A stretch of 62,641 nucleotides of DNA. Source: Herbidospora solisilvae (GTDB lineage Bacteria; Actinomycetota; Actinomycetes; Streptosporangiales; Streptosporangiaceae). The stretch is taken from assembly GCF_009901565.1 (NCBI RefSeq), contig NZ_WXEW01000016.1:1-62641 (forward strand), read 5' to 3'. Shown piece after piece: positions 36,999 to 45,657 of this stretch. Both the position numbers and the translations under genes were made by a program. The notes below the pieces were generated by a model that ran no database searches, was not told where the DNA came from, and was given only the letters and a program-made list of their open reading frames with translations. Within the stretch, counting starts at the first letter, position 1. The number at the start of each line of letters is the position of its first letter.

Positions 36999-37124
36999 CG
37001 CGACGACTCCTCACTGTCGTAACCGGCCGGCACCCTCCGGCGGCCCGGCACCGTTGGCGCCGCCGGCACCACAGTGTGGGGTTCGGCCGCTCAGCGCGTC
37101 CAAGACGATTCCCGGCTCGCCCCC

Positions 37125-37139
37125 ATAGCCGTTTCCTAT
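37125..37139. promoter_or_regulatory. Second LysR-type T-N11-A box (ATAG-N7-CTAT)
   Basis: ATAGCCGTTTCCTAT (T at 37126, A at 37138) has the same outer tetranucleotides and spacing as the box at 33785-33799. It lies 80 bp before the SDR start and 127 bp from the divergent dehydrogenase start. Inferred to be a second target of the LysR protein encoded at 33.8 kb. Confidence 0.55.
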
Positions 37140-37218
37140 GGTCGGCGCCGGATTTTCGTCTTTGCCACCTCGCCCGGGAAACGGCTTCAGTGGGGACCGG
37201 CCGAACAAGGGAGCACAG

Positions 37219-38004
37219 GTGGATCTGGGTATCGCCGGACGGGTCGCGCTCGTCCACGGAGCAGGAGGCGGCCTCGGCAGCGCCGTCGCACGGACACTGG
37301 CATCCGAAGGCGTCGCCGTCGCCGTCGCAGACCTGCGGGGCACGTCTGCCGACGACACGACTCGCGAGATCCGCCGGGCCGGCGGCCGCGCCCTGGCCCT
37401 GGAATGGGATCTCGGCGACCTGGGAGCGGTCGAACCGGGCATCGCGCGCATCGAGGCGGAACTCGGCCCGGTCGACATCCTGGTCAACAACACCGGCGGG
37501 CCGCCGCTCACGCCCGTCCTGGGCATCGACGCCCAGAGGTGGGCCGATCACTTCCGCTCGATGGTGCTGTCGGTGATCACCATCACCGACCGGGTAGTCC
37601 CCGGCATGTGCGAACGCGGATGGGGACGGGTGGTGACCAGCGCCAGTTCCGGCGTCGTCGCGCCGATCGCCGGCCTGGGCCTGTCCAATTCCCTGCGCGC
37701 GAGCCTGGCAGGCTGGTCCAAGACCCTGGCCCGGGAAGTGGCAGCGGCAGGCGTCACCTGCAACGTCGTCGTCCCCGGACGGATCGGCACGGCGCGCGTC
37801 CACGAACTCGACCAGCACAAGGCCGAGCGCGAGGGCCGCCCCGTCGCCGAGGTGACCCGCAACAGCGTCGGCTCCATTCCGGTCGGCCGGTACGGGCACC
37901 CCGACGAATACGCCGCCGTCGTCGCCTTTCTCGCCAGTCGTCCGGCCTCCTACGTCACCGGGTCCCTGGTCCGCGTCGACGGCGGGCTCATCACCGCCAT
38001 CTGA
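37219..38004 (+). CDS. SDR-family oxidoreductase lacking the YxxxK motif
   Basis: A 261-residue Rossmann-fold protein. The cofactor motif is VHGAGGGLGSAVA (TGxxxGxG-like) and the NNxG motif is ILVNNTGGPP. The catalytic Ser is kept (TSASSG), but where classical enzymes have Y-x3-K this one reads LSNSLRASLAGWSKTLA, so Tyr and Lys are replaced by Ser/Asn and Arg. Such atypical FabG-like proteins are a known subgroup. The GTG at 37219 has GGGAG upstream; an ATG at 37138 would begin inside the operator. The DapA-type aldolase gene follows after 13 bp, so the two form an operon. Confidence 0.82.
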   Translation: MDLGIAGRVALVHGAGGGLGSAVARTLASEGVAVAVADLRGTSADDTTREIRRAGGRALALEWDLGDLGAVEPGIARIEAELGPVDILVNNTGGPPLTPVLGIDAQRWADHFRSMVLSVITITDRVVPGMCERGWGRVVTSASSGVVAPIAGLGLSNSLRASLAGWSKTLAREVAAAGVTCNVVVPGRIGTARVHELDQHKAEREGRPVAEVTRNSVGSIPVGRYGHPDEYAAVVAFLASRPASYVTGSLVRVDGGLITAI

Positions 38005-38017
38005 TCCGGGAGCAGCC

Positions 38018-38950
38018 ATGGCACTGATCAGCCGAACCACCCGTGGTGTGTACGCGATCGCCCCCACCCCGTTCCTTCCCGACGGGGCCGTCGACCTGGA
38101 GTCCCTGCGCCGCCTCGTCGACTTCTACGTCGACGCCGGCGTCGACGGCCTGACCCTGCTGGGGCAGATGGGGGAGGCGCCCAAGCTCACCCACGCCGAG
38201 GCCGTGGAGATCGTGGCCACCGTCCTCGCCAGAACGGATCTGCCCGTGGTCGTCGGCGTCTCGGCCCCGGGTTTCAGCTCCATGAAGGCGCTGACCGACG
38301 AGGTGATGGCGCTGGGCGCGGCGGGCGTGATGATCGGCCCGCCCCACACCCTGCGCACCGACGACCAGATCGTCGGCTACTACAGCGCGGCCGGGCAGGC
38401 GCTCGGTGCCGACGTGCCGATCGTCGTGCAGGACTACCCGCTCACCTTCTCCGTCGTCATGTCGGTGCCCGTGCTGGCGCGCATCGCCCGGGAGACGCCC
38501 TCGGTCGTGATGCTCAAGCACGAGGACTGGCCCGGCCTGGAGAAGATCAGCGCGCTCCGCGCGGCGCAGGCCGCGGAGGAGGCGCCCCGGCTGTCGATCC
38601 TGTGCGGCAACGGCGGCCTGTTCCTCGACCTGGAGATGCGCCGCGGCGCCGACGGCGCGATGACCGGCTACTGCTTCCCCGAACTGCTCGTCGACGTAGT
38701 GGCCCTGGCCGCCGAAGGGCGCGCCGGCGAGGCGCACGACCTGTTCGACGCCCACCTCCCGCTCATCCGCTACGAGCAGCAACCCGGCACCGGCCTGGCC
38801 GTCCGCAAACACATCCTGATGCGCCGAGGACTTCTTCGCTCCGACACCCAGCGATCACCGCAGCGCTCGCTCAGCCCGGACGAACGCGCCGAGATCGACT
38901 TGCTGCTGAACCGGCTGAGCCACCATGACGAGCGGGCGAGGCTGCCCTGA
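38018..38950 (+). CDS. DapA-family class I aldolase/lyase
   Basis: A 310-residue dihydrodipicolinate synthase/N-acetylneuraminate lyase superfamily TIM barrel. The Schiff-base lysine is in VVMLKHEDWPG, the partner Tyr in VVQDYPLTF, and the substrate-carboxylate loop is LLGQMGEAPKL in place of GxTGE. This changed loop argues against true DapA and for a catabolic aldolase of a 2-oxo acid. GGGAGCAGCC precedes the ATG. It is co-transcribed with the SDR gene and belongs to the putative catabolic cluster, where it could split the final 2-oxo acid to pyruvate and an aldehyde. Confidence 0.85.
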   Translation: MALISRTTRGVYAIAPTPFLPDGAVDLESLRRLVDFYVDAGVDGLTLLGQMGEAPKLTHAEAVEIVATVLARTDLPVVVGVSAPGFSSMKALTDEVMALGAAGVMIGPPHTLRTDDQIVGYYSAAGQALGADVPIVVQDYPLTFSVVMSVPVLARIARETPSVVMLKHEDWPGLEKISALRAAQAAEEAPRLSILCGNGGLFLDLEMRRGADGAMTGYCFPELLVDVVALAAEGRAGEAHDLFDAHLPLIRYEQQPGTGLAVRKHILMRRGLLRSDTQRSPQRSLSPDERAEIDLLLNRLSHHDERARLP

Positions 38951-39008
38951 GCCCCGGTCACCCCCTTGTCAACCGACCTGGATCAGCGGCGGCGATCAGC
39001 GGCTTCGA

Positions 39009-39713
39009 TCAGCGGCCTGGCAGGAGCCGCTCGAGTCCGCCGATGACCAAGTCGAGACCGAACTGGAATTCCGCATCAAGCGGGATGGTGGTGAGCGCTT
39101 CGGCCGCCTGAAGGGTCGCCGGGTACATCGCGGGGTCCAGACGCCGGTAGAACTCCAGCAGATGCCGGCCGTCTTCAGGCCCTGGCGACGTCGGACCGAG
39201 CTGCTGGACGGCAAAACCGACCGCATAGTGGCCGACGGCGGTGAAGGCGCGAGCGGCCAGGCCGACGGGGAGACCTCGCGCGAGAAGGAGACTCAGCACG
39301 CGTTCACGGTGAACCAGCGCGTTGGGGCCGACCGGCACCTGAGCGATCAGCAGCGGCAGCACCTGAGGATGGCGGCGCAGCGTCTCATACAAGGCCGTGG
39401 CCATGGCGGTCAGCGCCTCCTGCCAGCCCGGGGCATCCTCCAGGCCGGTGATCTCCACCTCGCCGAGAACCCGGTCGACGACCTGGACCATCAGCTCGTC
39501 CTTGCCGGCGAAGTGCCGGTAGAGGGTCGCGGTTCCCGACCCCAGGGCGGTCGCGAGCATCCGCAGTGAGAACGCCTCGGCACCCACCTCGTCCACAAGC
39601 CTCAGCGCGACCGCGACGATGTGGTTCACATCGGCAGGTGGGCGCCCCCGCCGGGGGACCGCCTGGGCTCCGCGAGCGGGGCTGTCCGATGGCCCGGACG
39701 TGGCAGGGTTCAT
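39009..39713 (-). CDS. TetR-family transcriptional regulator
   Basis: A 234-residue regulator. The N-terminal helix-turn-helix is clear (RRGRPPADVNHIVAVALRLV, then LATALGSGTATLYRHFAGKD). The C-terminal ligand domain resembles the TetR_C type with several His residues. AAGGAGG lies directly upstream of the ATG at 39713, fixing the start. It is convergent with the aldolase gene, 58 bp apart, and may regulate that operon or a lost neighbour. Three direct TGATCTCCAT-like repeats at 39828-39857 lie about 115 bp upstream and could be part of its promoter. Confidence 0.87.
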   Translation of the reverse strand: MNPATSGPSDSPARGAQAVPRRGRPPADVNHIVAVALRLVDEVGAEAFSLRMLATALGSGTATLYRHFAGKDELMVQVVDRVLGEVEITGLEDAPGWQEALTAMATALYETLRRHPQVLPLLIAQVPVGPNALVHRERVLSLLLARGLPVGLAARAFTAVGHYAVGFAVQQLGPTSPGPEDGRHLLEFYRRLDPAMYPATLQAAEALTTIPLDAEFQFGLDLVIGGLERLLPGR

Positions 39714-39827
39714 AGCGCCTCCTTTCAGAGTCACCGTATCCATAAAGGGAGGGCTCTCCTGCTCGGGCTGCCGATCACTGCCTGCAGGCAGGAAGTCATC
39801 GCTTCCAGACCGGCCACGTGGGCGTCT

Positions 39828-39857
39828 GATCTCCATTGATCTCCACTGATCTCCATC
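39828..39857 (+). repeat. Three 10-bp direct repeats upstream of tetR
   Basis: TGATCTCCAT, TGATCTCCAC and TGATCTCCAT are contiguous with a 10-bp period, i.e. on one helical face. A GCCTGCAGGC palindrome lies 45 bp to the left. They could be regulator sites. The rest of 39714-40019 shows no gene. Confidence 0.5.
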
Positions 39858-40019
39858 GTCCCGGCGGTCGGTGTCCGGCCGAGGGGGCCATGACTTCGAT
39901 CACGCGATGCCGATTCGGCCGCAGATCCGCAGCTCAGCAGGGTCGGTTCGTTTTTTTGACCTTGCCTGCTAGGTTGGGCTCACATCCGTCTGTGCGATCA
40001 GGTGCGGCAGGAGCTCAAG

Positions 40020-40178
40020 ATGACCACGTTGCCCGATTTCGCGGATCTGGCCCGCCGGGAGCAGGGCCTTGGCGTGGTCTCGACGTTGCGCGCCGACCTG
40101 AGCATTCATTCTTCGGTGGTGAACCTCGCGGCCATGAGCGCGACCCCGCCCCCGCGCCTAGGTATGTCAGCGGGATGA
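40020..40178 (+). pseudogene. N-terminal fragment of an F420-dependent PPOX-class protein
   Basis: A 52-codon frame beginning MTTLPDFADLARREQGLGVV and continuing STLRADLSIHSSVVN is the N-terminus of a pyridoxamine-phosphate-oxidase-fold F420 enzyme (normally about 140-150 residues, with LATxRADGSxxxSVVN). After that the sequence diverges and soon stops. AGGAG lies 8 bp before the ATG. The frame breaks close to a CCTAGG, and an unrelated NLR gene follows 80 bp later, so the gene was probably cut when the island was inserted. Confidence 0.6.
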
Positions 40179-40257
40179 GGGTGAGAACGGCAGGGCTGGC
40201 GGGTTTCTGATCACGATTGGTATTCCCGTGCTGCCGTTAGACGCGTCGGGCGGCAGC

Positions 40258-42339
40258 ATGAGCGGGGTGAGCAAGGACGTCCAGGAACCGGCTCGGGCAT
40301 GGCCGGGCGGTCAGAGCGTAAGCGGGTCAACGGTGGGCGGTCACCTCAACCAGGTGCACGCCCACGATGTGACCATCTACCAGAACCAGCAGATGACGTC
40401 GCGACCGCCACTTCCGGACGCGGCCACAGTAGACGGCCCATCTGCGGGAACGGGGCCGGTTGGTCTGCCGCGGCTGCCGGCTGTGGTGTTCGACGGGCGT
40501 CAGAACGCGCTGAAGCGGGTTCACGTCGCGCTGACCGGCCCGAAACCGGACATGGTGGCGGGTGCGGTGATCACGCAGGCGGCCGTACACGGGCTGGGCG
40601 GGATCGGCAAAAGCGAACTGGCGTTGCAGTACGCCAACGCCCACCACTCCGCCTACAGGCTGGTGTGCTGGATCGACGCCGATGCGCCGGCGCAGATCCA
40701 GACGGGTCTGGCCGCTTTGGCGCGGGCGTTGTGTGCGGGCGTCCATTCGGTCGCGGCCGCCCAGGCCACCACTGAGGAGGCGGCCGCCTGGGCGATGAGC
40801 TGGCTAGCCTCCCGGACCGGGTGGCTACTCATCTTCGACAACGTCGAACGCCCCGACGACCTCCACCCCTATCTGGGCCGGCTGAGCGGCGGGAGCGTGC
40901 TGATTACCACCCGCCGCGACATCGGCTGGCGCACCCTGGGCTGCGTCCCCATCGACCTCGGCGTCCTGGACGCCCGAGCGGCCACCGCCGTGCTGGCCGA
41001 CCTGATCGGACTCACTTCGCCCTCACCATCGGAACTGGCTGATCTAGCCGCCCTGGCGGAGGATCTGGGGTTCTTACCGCTGGCGTTGAGGCAGGCGGGG
41101 GCCTTCATCGCCCACATCCCCGACGTGACCGTGCCCGCCTATCGGCACATGCTGCACACCTCCCCTGCTCGTGCCCACGCCGCAGCACCCGCCGGCCACC
41201 CGGAGCAGGCCGTAATAGCGAGAGTGTGGACACTGACCCGCCAACGCATCGCCAGCCTGGACTCGCTCGCACCCCGCCTGCTGTCGCTATTGGCCTGCTA
41301 CGCCCCCGACCAGCTCCCCATCGCCGTGCTAAGTCATCTCCCCGGCACCGACAAGATGCAGATCGGGCAGGCGCTGGACCTACTGGCCTCTTACAGCATG
41401 ATCACCATCAGCCCCGACCGCAGCGCGGTCAGCGTGCATCGTCTGGTCCAAGCCGTCACCCTGAACGACCTGTCCGAAGAAGAACGCCAGGCTGTCCGCG
41501 ACCAGGCTGCCGCCCTGCTGACCGCCGAGCTGCCTCCTGACCCGAACGTGATCGGCAACTGGCCTGCTTACCGGCGGCTGCTAGCGCACGCCCGCGTCGT
41601 ATTCTCCCCGCGCGCTGAGGTGATGTACCAGGTGATCGACTACCTGCACGCCAGCGGCGACTACACCACCGCCAAGACTCTGCAACGCCAGCGCTACCAG
41701 GCCCAGCTCGACCACCACGGACCCGAACACCCCGACACCCTGTTCGCCCAGGCAGACCTGGCCTATTGCACCGGGCAGGCGGGAGATCCGGTCGAGGCGC
41801 GCGAGCAGTTCGCCACGCTGCTGCCCATCCGCGAACGCGTCCTGGGCGCCTTACACCGCGACACGCTGACCACTCGCGCCAACCTCGCCTACTGGTCGGG
41901 GGAGGCAGGGGACGCGGACGGGGCCCGCGACCAGTACGCCGAACTGCTGTCCATCTACGAACACATCTTGGGCACCGACCACCACCCCACGCTGGCCGCC
42001 CGGCACAACCTTGGCCGCTGGTCGGGGGAAGCGGGGGACGCGAGCGGGGCGCGCGAGCAGTTCGCCGCGCTGCTGCCCATCTGCGAACGCGTCCTAGGTG
42101 CCGAAGACCCTGACACGCTCAGCACCCGACACGAACTCGCCCGTTGGACGGGGCAGGCGGGAGATCCGGTCGAGGCGCGCGAGCAGTTCGCCGCGCTGCT
42201 GCCCATCCGCAAACGCGTACTGGGTGCCAAGCACCCCGACACGCTGACCGCGAGAAGGCAGCTCGCTTATTGGGCACGACGTTGCAGGGAGACAAGCGCT
42301 CCTGGCCCGTCCTGGGAAGAGGATCACGATTCGGTGTGA
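40258..42339 (+). CDS. NB-ARC STAND ATPase with TPR repeats (NLR-like), copy 1
   Basis: 693 residues. The N-terminal tail holds a Gly/His/Val-rich beta-prone motif (STVGGHLNQVHAHDVTIY, about residues 24-41) like the amyloid-type motifs fronting bacterial NLRs. The NB-ARC core has Walker A GLGGIGKSELALQY near 112, Walker B WLLIFDN near 189, sensor-like VLITTRR and GxP-like LPLALRQAG. From about 450 on there are some five TPR units of the form HPDTLxxRxxLAxWxGxAGD. It is paralogous to the gene at 53.3 kb. STAND proteins of this type switch on upon ligand binding, often in anti-phage or programmed-death roles. ATG 40258 is favoured over GTG 40228; neither has a strong ribosome-binding site. Confidence 0.85.
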   Translation: MSGVSKDVQEPARAWPGGQSVSGSTVGGHLNQVHAHDVTIYQNQQMTSRPPLPDAATVDGPSAGTGPVGLPRLPAVVFDGRQNALKRVHVALTGPKPDMVAGAVITQAAVHGLGGIGKSELALQYANAHHSAYRLVCWIDADAPAQIQTGLAALARALCAGVHSVAAAQATTEEAAAWAMSWLASRTGWLLIFDNVERPDDLHPYLGRLSGGSVLITTRRDIGWRTLGCVPIDLGVLDARAATAVLADLIGLTSPSPSELADLAALAEDLGFLPLALRQAGAFIAHIPDVTVPAYRHMLHTSPARAHAAAPAGHPEQAVIARVWTLTRQRIASLDSLAPRLLSLLACYAPDQLPIAVLSHLPGTDKMQIGQALDLLASYSMITISPDRSAVSVHRLVQAVTLNDLSEEERQAVRDQAAALLTAELPPDPNVIGNWPAYRRLLAHARVVFSPRAEVMYQVIDYLHASGDYTTAKTLQRQRYQAQLDHHGPEHPDTLFAQADLAYCTGQAGDPVEAREQFATLLPIRERVLGALHRDTLTTRANLAYWSGEAGDADGARDQYAELLSIYEHILGTDHHPTLAARHNLGRWSGEAGDASGAREQFAALLPICERVLGAEDPDTLSTRHELARWTGQAGDPVEAREQFAALLPIRKRVLGAKHPDTLTARRQLAYWARRCRETSAPGPSWEEDHDSV

Positions 42340-42433
42340 CGACACAAACGCGGCCATTTGCGCCCAGCCCGGATAGCAACCGCTCTGGCCGCGAACCCGG
42401 GCAACACCAGAGCCTCACCAGACCAGCGCGTTT

Positions 42434-43867
42434 TCAGGCCTGTCGGGCAGCGAGTAGCTGGTCGCGGTTGTAGGTCGCGTCTTCCCCCTGGGGCGTGTTC
42501 TTGATGAGTGTCCAGAGCCCGTCGGGCAGCGGAGTGTCATGGGTGGGGACACGTGCGGGGGCCAGAGCGGTGATGTCATCGAGGAGAAGGTGGATCAGGT
42601 AAGCCAGGGTGGTGGGCCCGGAGCCGCTGTACCCCCAGCTCAGGCCACAGCCTGACTGCTTGGGGGCGAGATGCAGGATGCCGTCATCGGTGCGGATCCA
42701 CACCTGGTTGTCACTCAGGATGACCTCGGCGAGTGCAGCGGTGGTGTAGAGACGCTGGGGCACGGCGGCGTGCAGTTCGTCGTTGCGGTCGATGAGGGCG
42801 GGTAGCCCGGTGGTGGGGTCGGTGAAGTACGCGTGCGCCTCATGCCGTGACAGCCTGCTCATGGCGGCGGTGGGTTCGGCAGGTTGGAGTCTGGCGCGCC
42901 AGACGTCGGCCGCGGGCGAGTGCTCGGGCCGCAACACGGCGACGGTGGAGAACGGGAAGTAGCGGCCGCTGTCCCAGTCGGTGGCCAGCAGGACGCAGTC
43001 GCGGGCCAGGGCGTCGGCGCGGTCCAGGATCTCCGCCCAGCCGGCCCGCAGGGTGGCTTCGTCCGGATCGTCGAAGGCGGCGGATTCCAGCATGGTGGCG
43101 GCCAGCGCGATGGACTGCCGGTCAGCGGACTTGTCCAGCAGCTTCAGGTCGATCCTGGCCGATTGGGCGGCCTGGGCGTCGATTTGGCGCGCCATGTGCA
43201 AGACAGCGCGTCCGGCGGGGGTGTCGGGCTGGTCGCGGTGCAGCCGATCCAGCGGAGCGGTGTCCAGTTCCGGATGGCGGGGAGGCACGGCCGGTGGCGG
43301 CAGACCGGGCCGCCAGCGGGCCATCTCTTCCGGCTGGACCAGGCAATCGGGCCAGTACGGCGCCGGGGTGCCCAGGACGCGGGCGAGGTCCTCCCACCGG
43401 GGCTTGTAGACCCGCTCGGGGACGGCGCCGTCGACGGCGATCAGGTCGGGTCCCCAGTGGTTGAAGTGCCCGGCGTCTTGGCCGACCAGGATGTCGGCGC
43501 TGGCCCGGTCCATCAGTTGCTGCAGGAGGCGTTCGGGCTGGAGGCCTGGTAGCCCGCCCTGGGCGTAGACCTGGCCGATGCGGCCCACCTCGCTGTCCCA
43601 CAGCACGATGGCGTAGCGGTCGACCGTTGTCAGGCCGAGCAGGGGGGCCTGCCGCCCGGAGGTGGGTCGCCACAGCAGCGGCGCTTTTGCCGCCAGATCT
43701 TTGCGGGCGGTGGCCGCCCACCGCAGGATGTCGGTTTCGCGCCAGTACTCGCGCCCGTTGTCGTCCCGTCCCGCCGACTCGGGGAAGGTCGGGTCCTTGC
43801 GCAGCTGCCACACCCGGGGGCGGGAGATCCCCAGCAGTTCGGCGATCGCGGAGGTTCCGAGGTTCAT
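42434..43867 (-). CDS. HTH DNA-binding protein of unknown function, autoregulated
   Basis: A 477-residue protein. Residues 5-50 form a helix-turn-helix of the AlpA/MerR kind (TSAIAELLGISRPRVWQLRK, then YWRETDILRWA). The remaining 400 residues are not recognised; they contain VDRYAIVLWDSEVGRIGQVY and a C-terminal SGPTTLAYLIHLLLDD. No catalytic motif is evident. Two TTACGG-N3-CCGTAA palindromes directly upstream, 40 bp apart, are probable operators for its own HTH. It is convergent with NLR copy 1. The ATG at 43867 begins the conserved HTH; a GTG lies two codons earlier. Confidence 0.65.
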   Translation of the reverse strand: MNLGTSAIAELLGISRPRVWQLRKDPTFPESAGRDDNGREYWRETDILRWAATARKDLAAKAPLLWRPTSGRQAPLLGLTTVDRYAIVLWDSEVGRIGQVYAQGGLPGLQPERLLQQLMDRASADILVGQDAGHFNHWGPDLIAVDGAVPERVYKPRWEDLARVLGTPAPYWPDCLVQPEEMARWRPGLPPPAVPPRHPELDTAPLDRLHRDQPDTPAGRAVLHMARQIDAQAAQSARIDLKLLDKSADRQSIALAATMLESAAFDDPDEATLRAGWAEILDRADALARDCVLLATDWDSGRYFPFSTVAVLRPEHSPAADVWRARLQPAEPTAAMSRLSRHEAHAYFTDPTTGLPALIDRNDELHAAVPQRLYTTAALAEVILSDNQVWIRTDDGILHLAPKQSGCGLSWGYSGSGPTTLAYLIHLLLDDITALAPARVPTHDTPLPDGLWTLIKNTPQGEDATYNRDQLLAARQA

Positions 43868-43880
43868 ACCCACACGCTAA

Positions 43881-43897
43881 CTTACGGTCTCCGTAAG
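43881..43897. promoter_or_regulatory. Operator palindrome CTTACGG-TCT-CCGTAAG
   Basis: A perfect 7-bp inverted repeat with a 3-bp spacer, 14 bp upstream of the HTH-protein start codon. It would overlap the ribosome-binding region or promoter of that gene. A second copy lies 40 bp further upstream. Confidence 0.7.
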
Positions 43898-43920
43898 CGA
43901 GCGCTCAAATGAGGGAATTC

Positions 43921-43937
43921 CTTACGGAGGCCGTAAA
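43921..43937. promoter_or_regulatory. Second operator palindrome CTTACGG-AGG-CCGTAAA
   Basis: The same 6-bp core arms (TTACGG and CCGTAA) with a 3-bp spacer; its centre is exactly 40 bp, close to four helical turns, from the centre of the first copy. This geometry favours cooperative binding of two dimers on one face of the DNA. Confidence 0.7.
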
Positions 43938-44096
43938 TAGCAATGAGAGCGGAATCATGGGCACCGAGACGGTCGGCGGCGCAGCGCGCTTCTTCTGGGA
44001 GATGATCATGACGCAGCCCAGTTCCCGTACCCCTCCCACCGTTTGTCGACGATCACCTGTGAACACAGCTCGGCTCTACCGGTGCGGCCCCACTGG

Positions 44097-45176
44097 TCAG
44101 CCGGTTTCGATGTGAAGACACGGGGCCCGCTGGGTGTAGCCGCCGGCCACTCCGGCTCCGACCCCTTCCCAGAAGGGGACGGCCTCGCGGAAGTGGCCAC
44201 CGAGCGTGTGCCAAGACAGGCCCGCGTAGTCAGAGCGCAACGCGGCCAGGGCCGCGCGGGCCAGGCCCGAGCGCTGGAACTGTGTCTCGGTGTAGGGCTC
44301 CTCCACCCAGCCCAGACCGCACATGCGGCAGACCTGGTAATCGACGGCGAAGGCGAAGGTGCCTTTCACGTAGGCGGCGCGGGTACGCCAGGTGAACCGG
44401 TTGAAGGACGGGATGTCGATCCAGGGCGCGTCCTCCGGCGATCGGGTTCGCCGGGTGCGGTAGCGGCGATACAGCCGTCGGCCGCTGAGCCGGTAGATCA
44501 GCTCATGCCACAGGTCACGATCAGGCGACCACGCCACCTGGCCGGCGCACGCCACGAGTTCGGCGACGGCCGCCCTGTCGGCAGGCGGCTCCCGTCCGGG
44601 ATCAGACCATCCCGCGGCCACCTGCTGCAGGACATCGCCGGCGATGAGGGCGCTCACCGGCTCGCCGGGCGGACGCTCAGAACCGGATGCAGGTTCAGCG
44701 TCGATAGCGGCCAGCTGCTCGATGAGTTCCTGGGCGCTGCTTTCGGCGACAGCGGGGATCGCGCCCAGCGTCATCATCGTGGTCTCGTGCCGGCAGGAAG
44801 CGACCACGCGCCGGCGGGCCTGGTCGTCACGATGCCCGCCCGCGCCTTCGACCATGGCGGCCGCCAGGGTGCACAGATCGGCCGCGCGGGACCACTCCCG
44901 TGCGCGGTAGGGGCTCTCGGCGGCGCGGCGACCGGCCTCGGCCCGGCATTCGCCGGCCGCGGCCAGCAATCGAGCGTGGTCACCATCGAAGTCCACCAGG
45001 ACGTTCATGGCATAGCCCTGCTGCCAGGCCACAGAACGCGGGACTAAGTGCGGTTCCTGCGCCGTCCCGACGTTGAGTTCGGCGGGACCGGGATCGTTCT
45101 CGTACAGCAGGCAGTTACTGCCATACATCCATGCCTGGAACGCGTCTTGCTCGACCGGGGTGCGCTGTCTGGTCAC
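44097..45176 (-). CDS. Unknown protein with C-terminal GNAT-like domain
   Basis: A 359-residue protein. The first 250 residues are mostly helical and unassigned. The C-terminal 90 residues contain CRMCGLGWVEEPYTETQFQR, then SGLARAALAALRSDYAGLSW and FWEGVGAGVAGGY. The order resembles a small GNAT N-acetyltransferase (acetyl-CoA-binding R/Q-x-x-G-x-A-like turn, then helix, then the final Tyr) preceded by a CxxC pair. Acetyltransfer is only an inference. The gene lies between the autoregulated HTH protein and the RelE/DUF6247 pair, all on the minus strand but 0.2 kb or more apart. Confidence 0.5.
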   Translation of the reverse strand: MTRQRTPVEQDAFQAWMYGSNCLLYENDPGPAELNVGTAQEPHLVPRSVAWQQGYAMNVLVDFDGDHARLLAAAGECRAEAGRRAAESPYRAREWSRAADLCTLAAAMVEGAGGHRDDQARRRVVASCRHETTMMTLGAIPAVAESSAQELIEQLAAIDAEPASGSERPPGEPVSALIAGDVLQQVAAGWSDPGREPPADRAAVAELVACAGQVAWSPDRDLWHELIYRLSGRRLYRRYRTRRTRSPEDAPWIDIPSFNRFTWRTRAAYVKGTFAFAVDYQVCRMCGLGWVEEPYTETQFQRSGLARAALAALRSDYAGLSWHTLGGHFREAVPFWEGVGAGVAGGYTQRAPCLHIETG

Positions 45177-45411
45177 GGCACAAGCCCTTCAGGCCACACG
45201 GCGGGGAGATGACTTCACCGTAGCCGCCGGGCACGACAGTTCCTCTCCAGTACGTGAACCCGCCCTGGAAGCATCACAAATGGCTAGGACGGTTTCGTTT
45301 GGCTCCATTTCGAACCGTCATAGCCGCAGTGGACGCTGACGGTGTCGGAACCCGTGCCGCGGCCGGTGGCGTTATCAGGCGCCGGGCCCGGCCCGGACGA
45401 GGGCGACGCGG

Positions 45412-45657
45412 TCAGCCCGCCCAGGTGATCGAGTAGACCGTGACGACTTTCGTTGCGTCGTCGACCACGAAGGAGACCAGGCCGACCCCGCCGAACACCT
45501 GCTCTCGGAACGCCGCGTCTTCCGGGTGGGCGACGCCACGGTGATGCGGATCGGCGCCGATGCCGGCCAGTTCGTCGAGCAGCGCGAGGAACGCGCGCTC
45601 CGGCAGGCCCGGAATCTGGGCAGACGCGGCCGCATGAAAGTTGATCGAGTAGGTCAC
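45412..45657 (-). CDS. RelE/ParE-like toxin component
   Basis: An 81-residue protein with a RelE-type alpha-beta layout: MTYSINFHAAASAQIPGLPE, a helix with ALLDELAGIGADPHH, and two C-terminal strands (GVGLVSFVVDDATKVVTVYS) ending ITWAG. In RelE toxins the C-terminal strand often carries catalytic Arg/Tyr; here only Tyr is evident, so ribosome-dependent RNase activity is uncertain. Its GTG overlaps the DUF6247 stop (GTGA), so the two genes are translationally coupled as a toxin-antitoxin-like module. Confidence 0.65.
   Translation of the reverse strand: MTYSINFHAAASAQIPGLPERAFLALLDELAGIGADPHHRGVAHPEDAAFREQVFGGVGLVSFVVDDATKVVTVYSITWAG

Noticed and set aside
43909-44115. 68-codon plus-strand frame upstream of the HTH gene
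   Set aside because: Its beginning is the operator DNA itself, composition is not protein-like and no ribosome-binding site is present.
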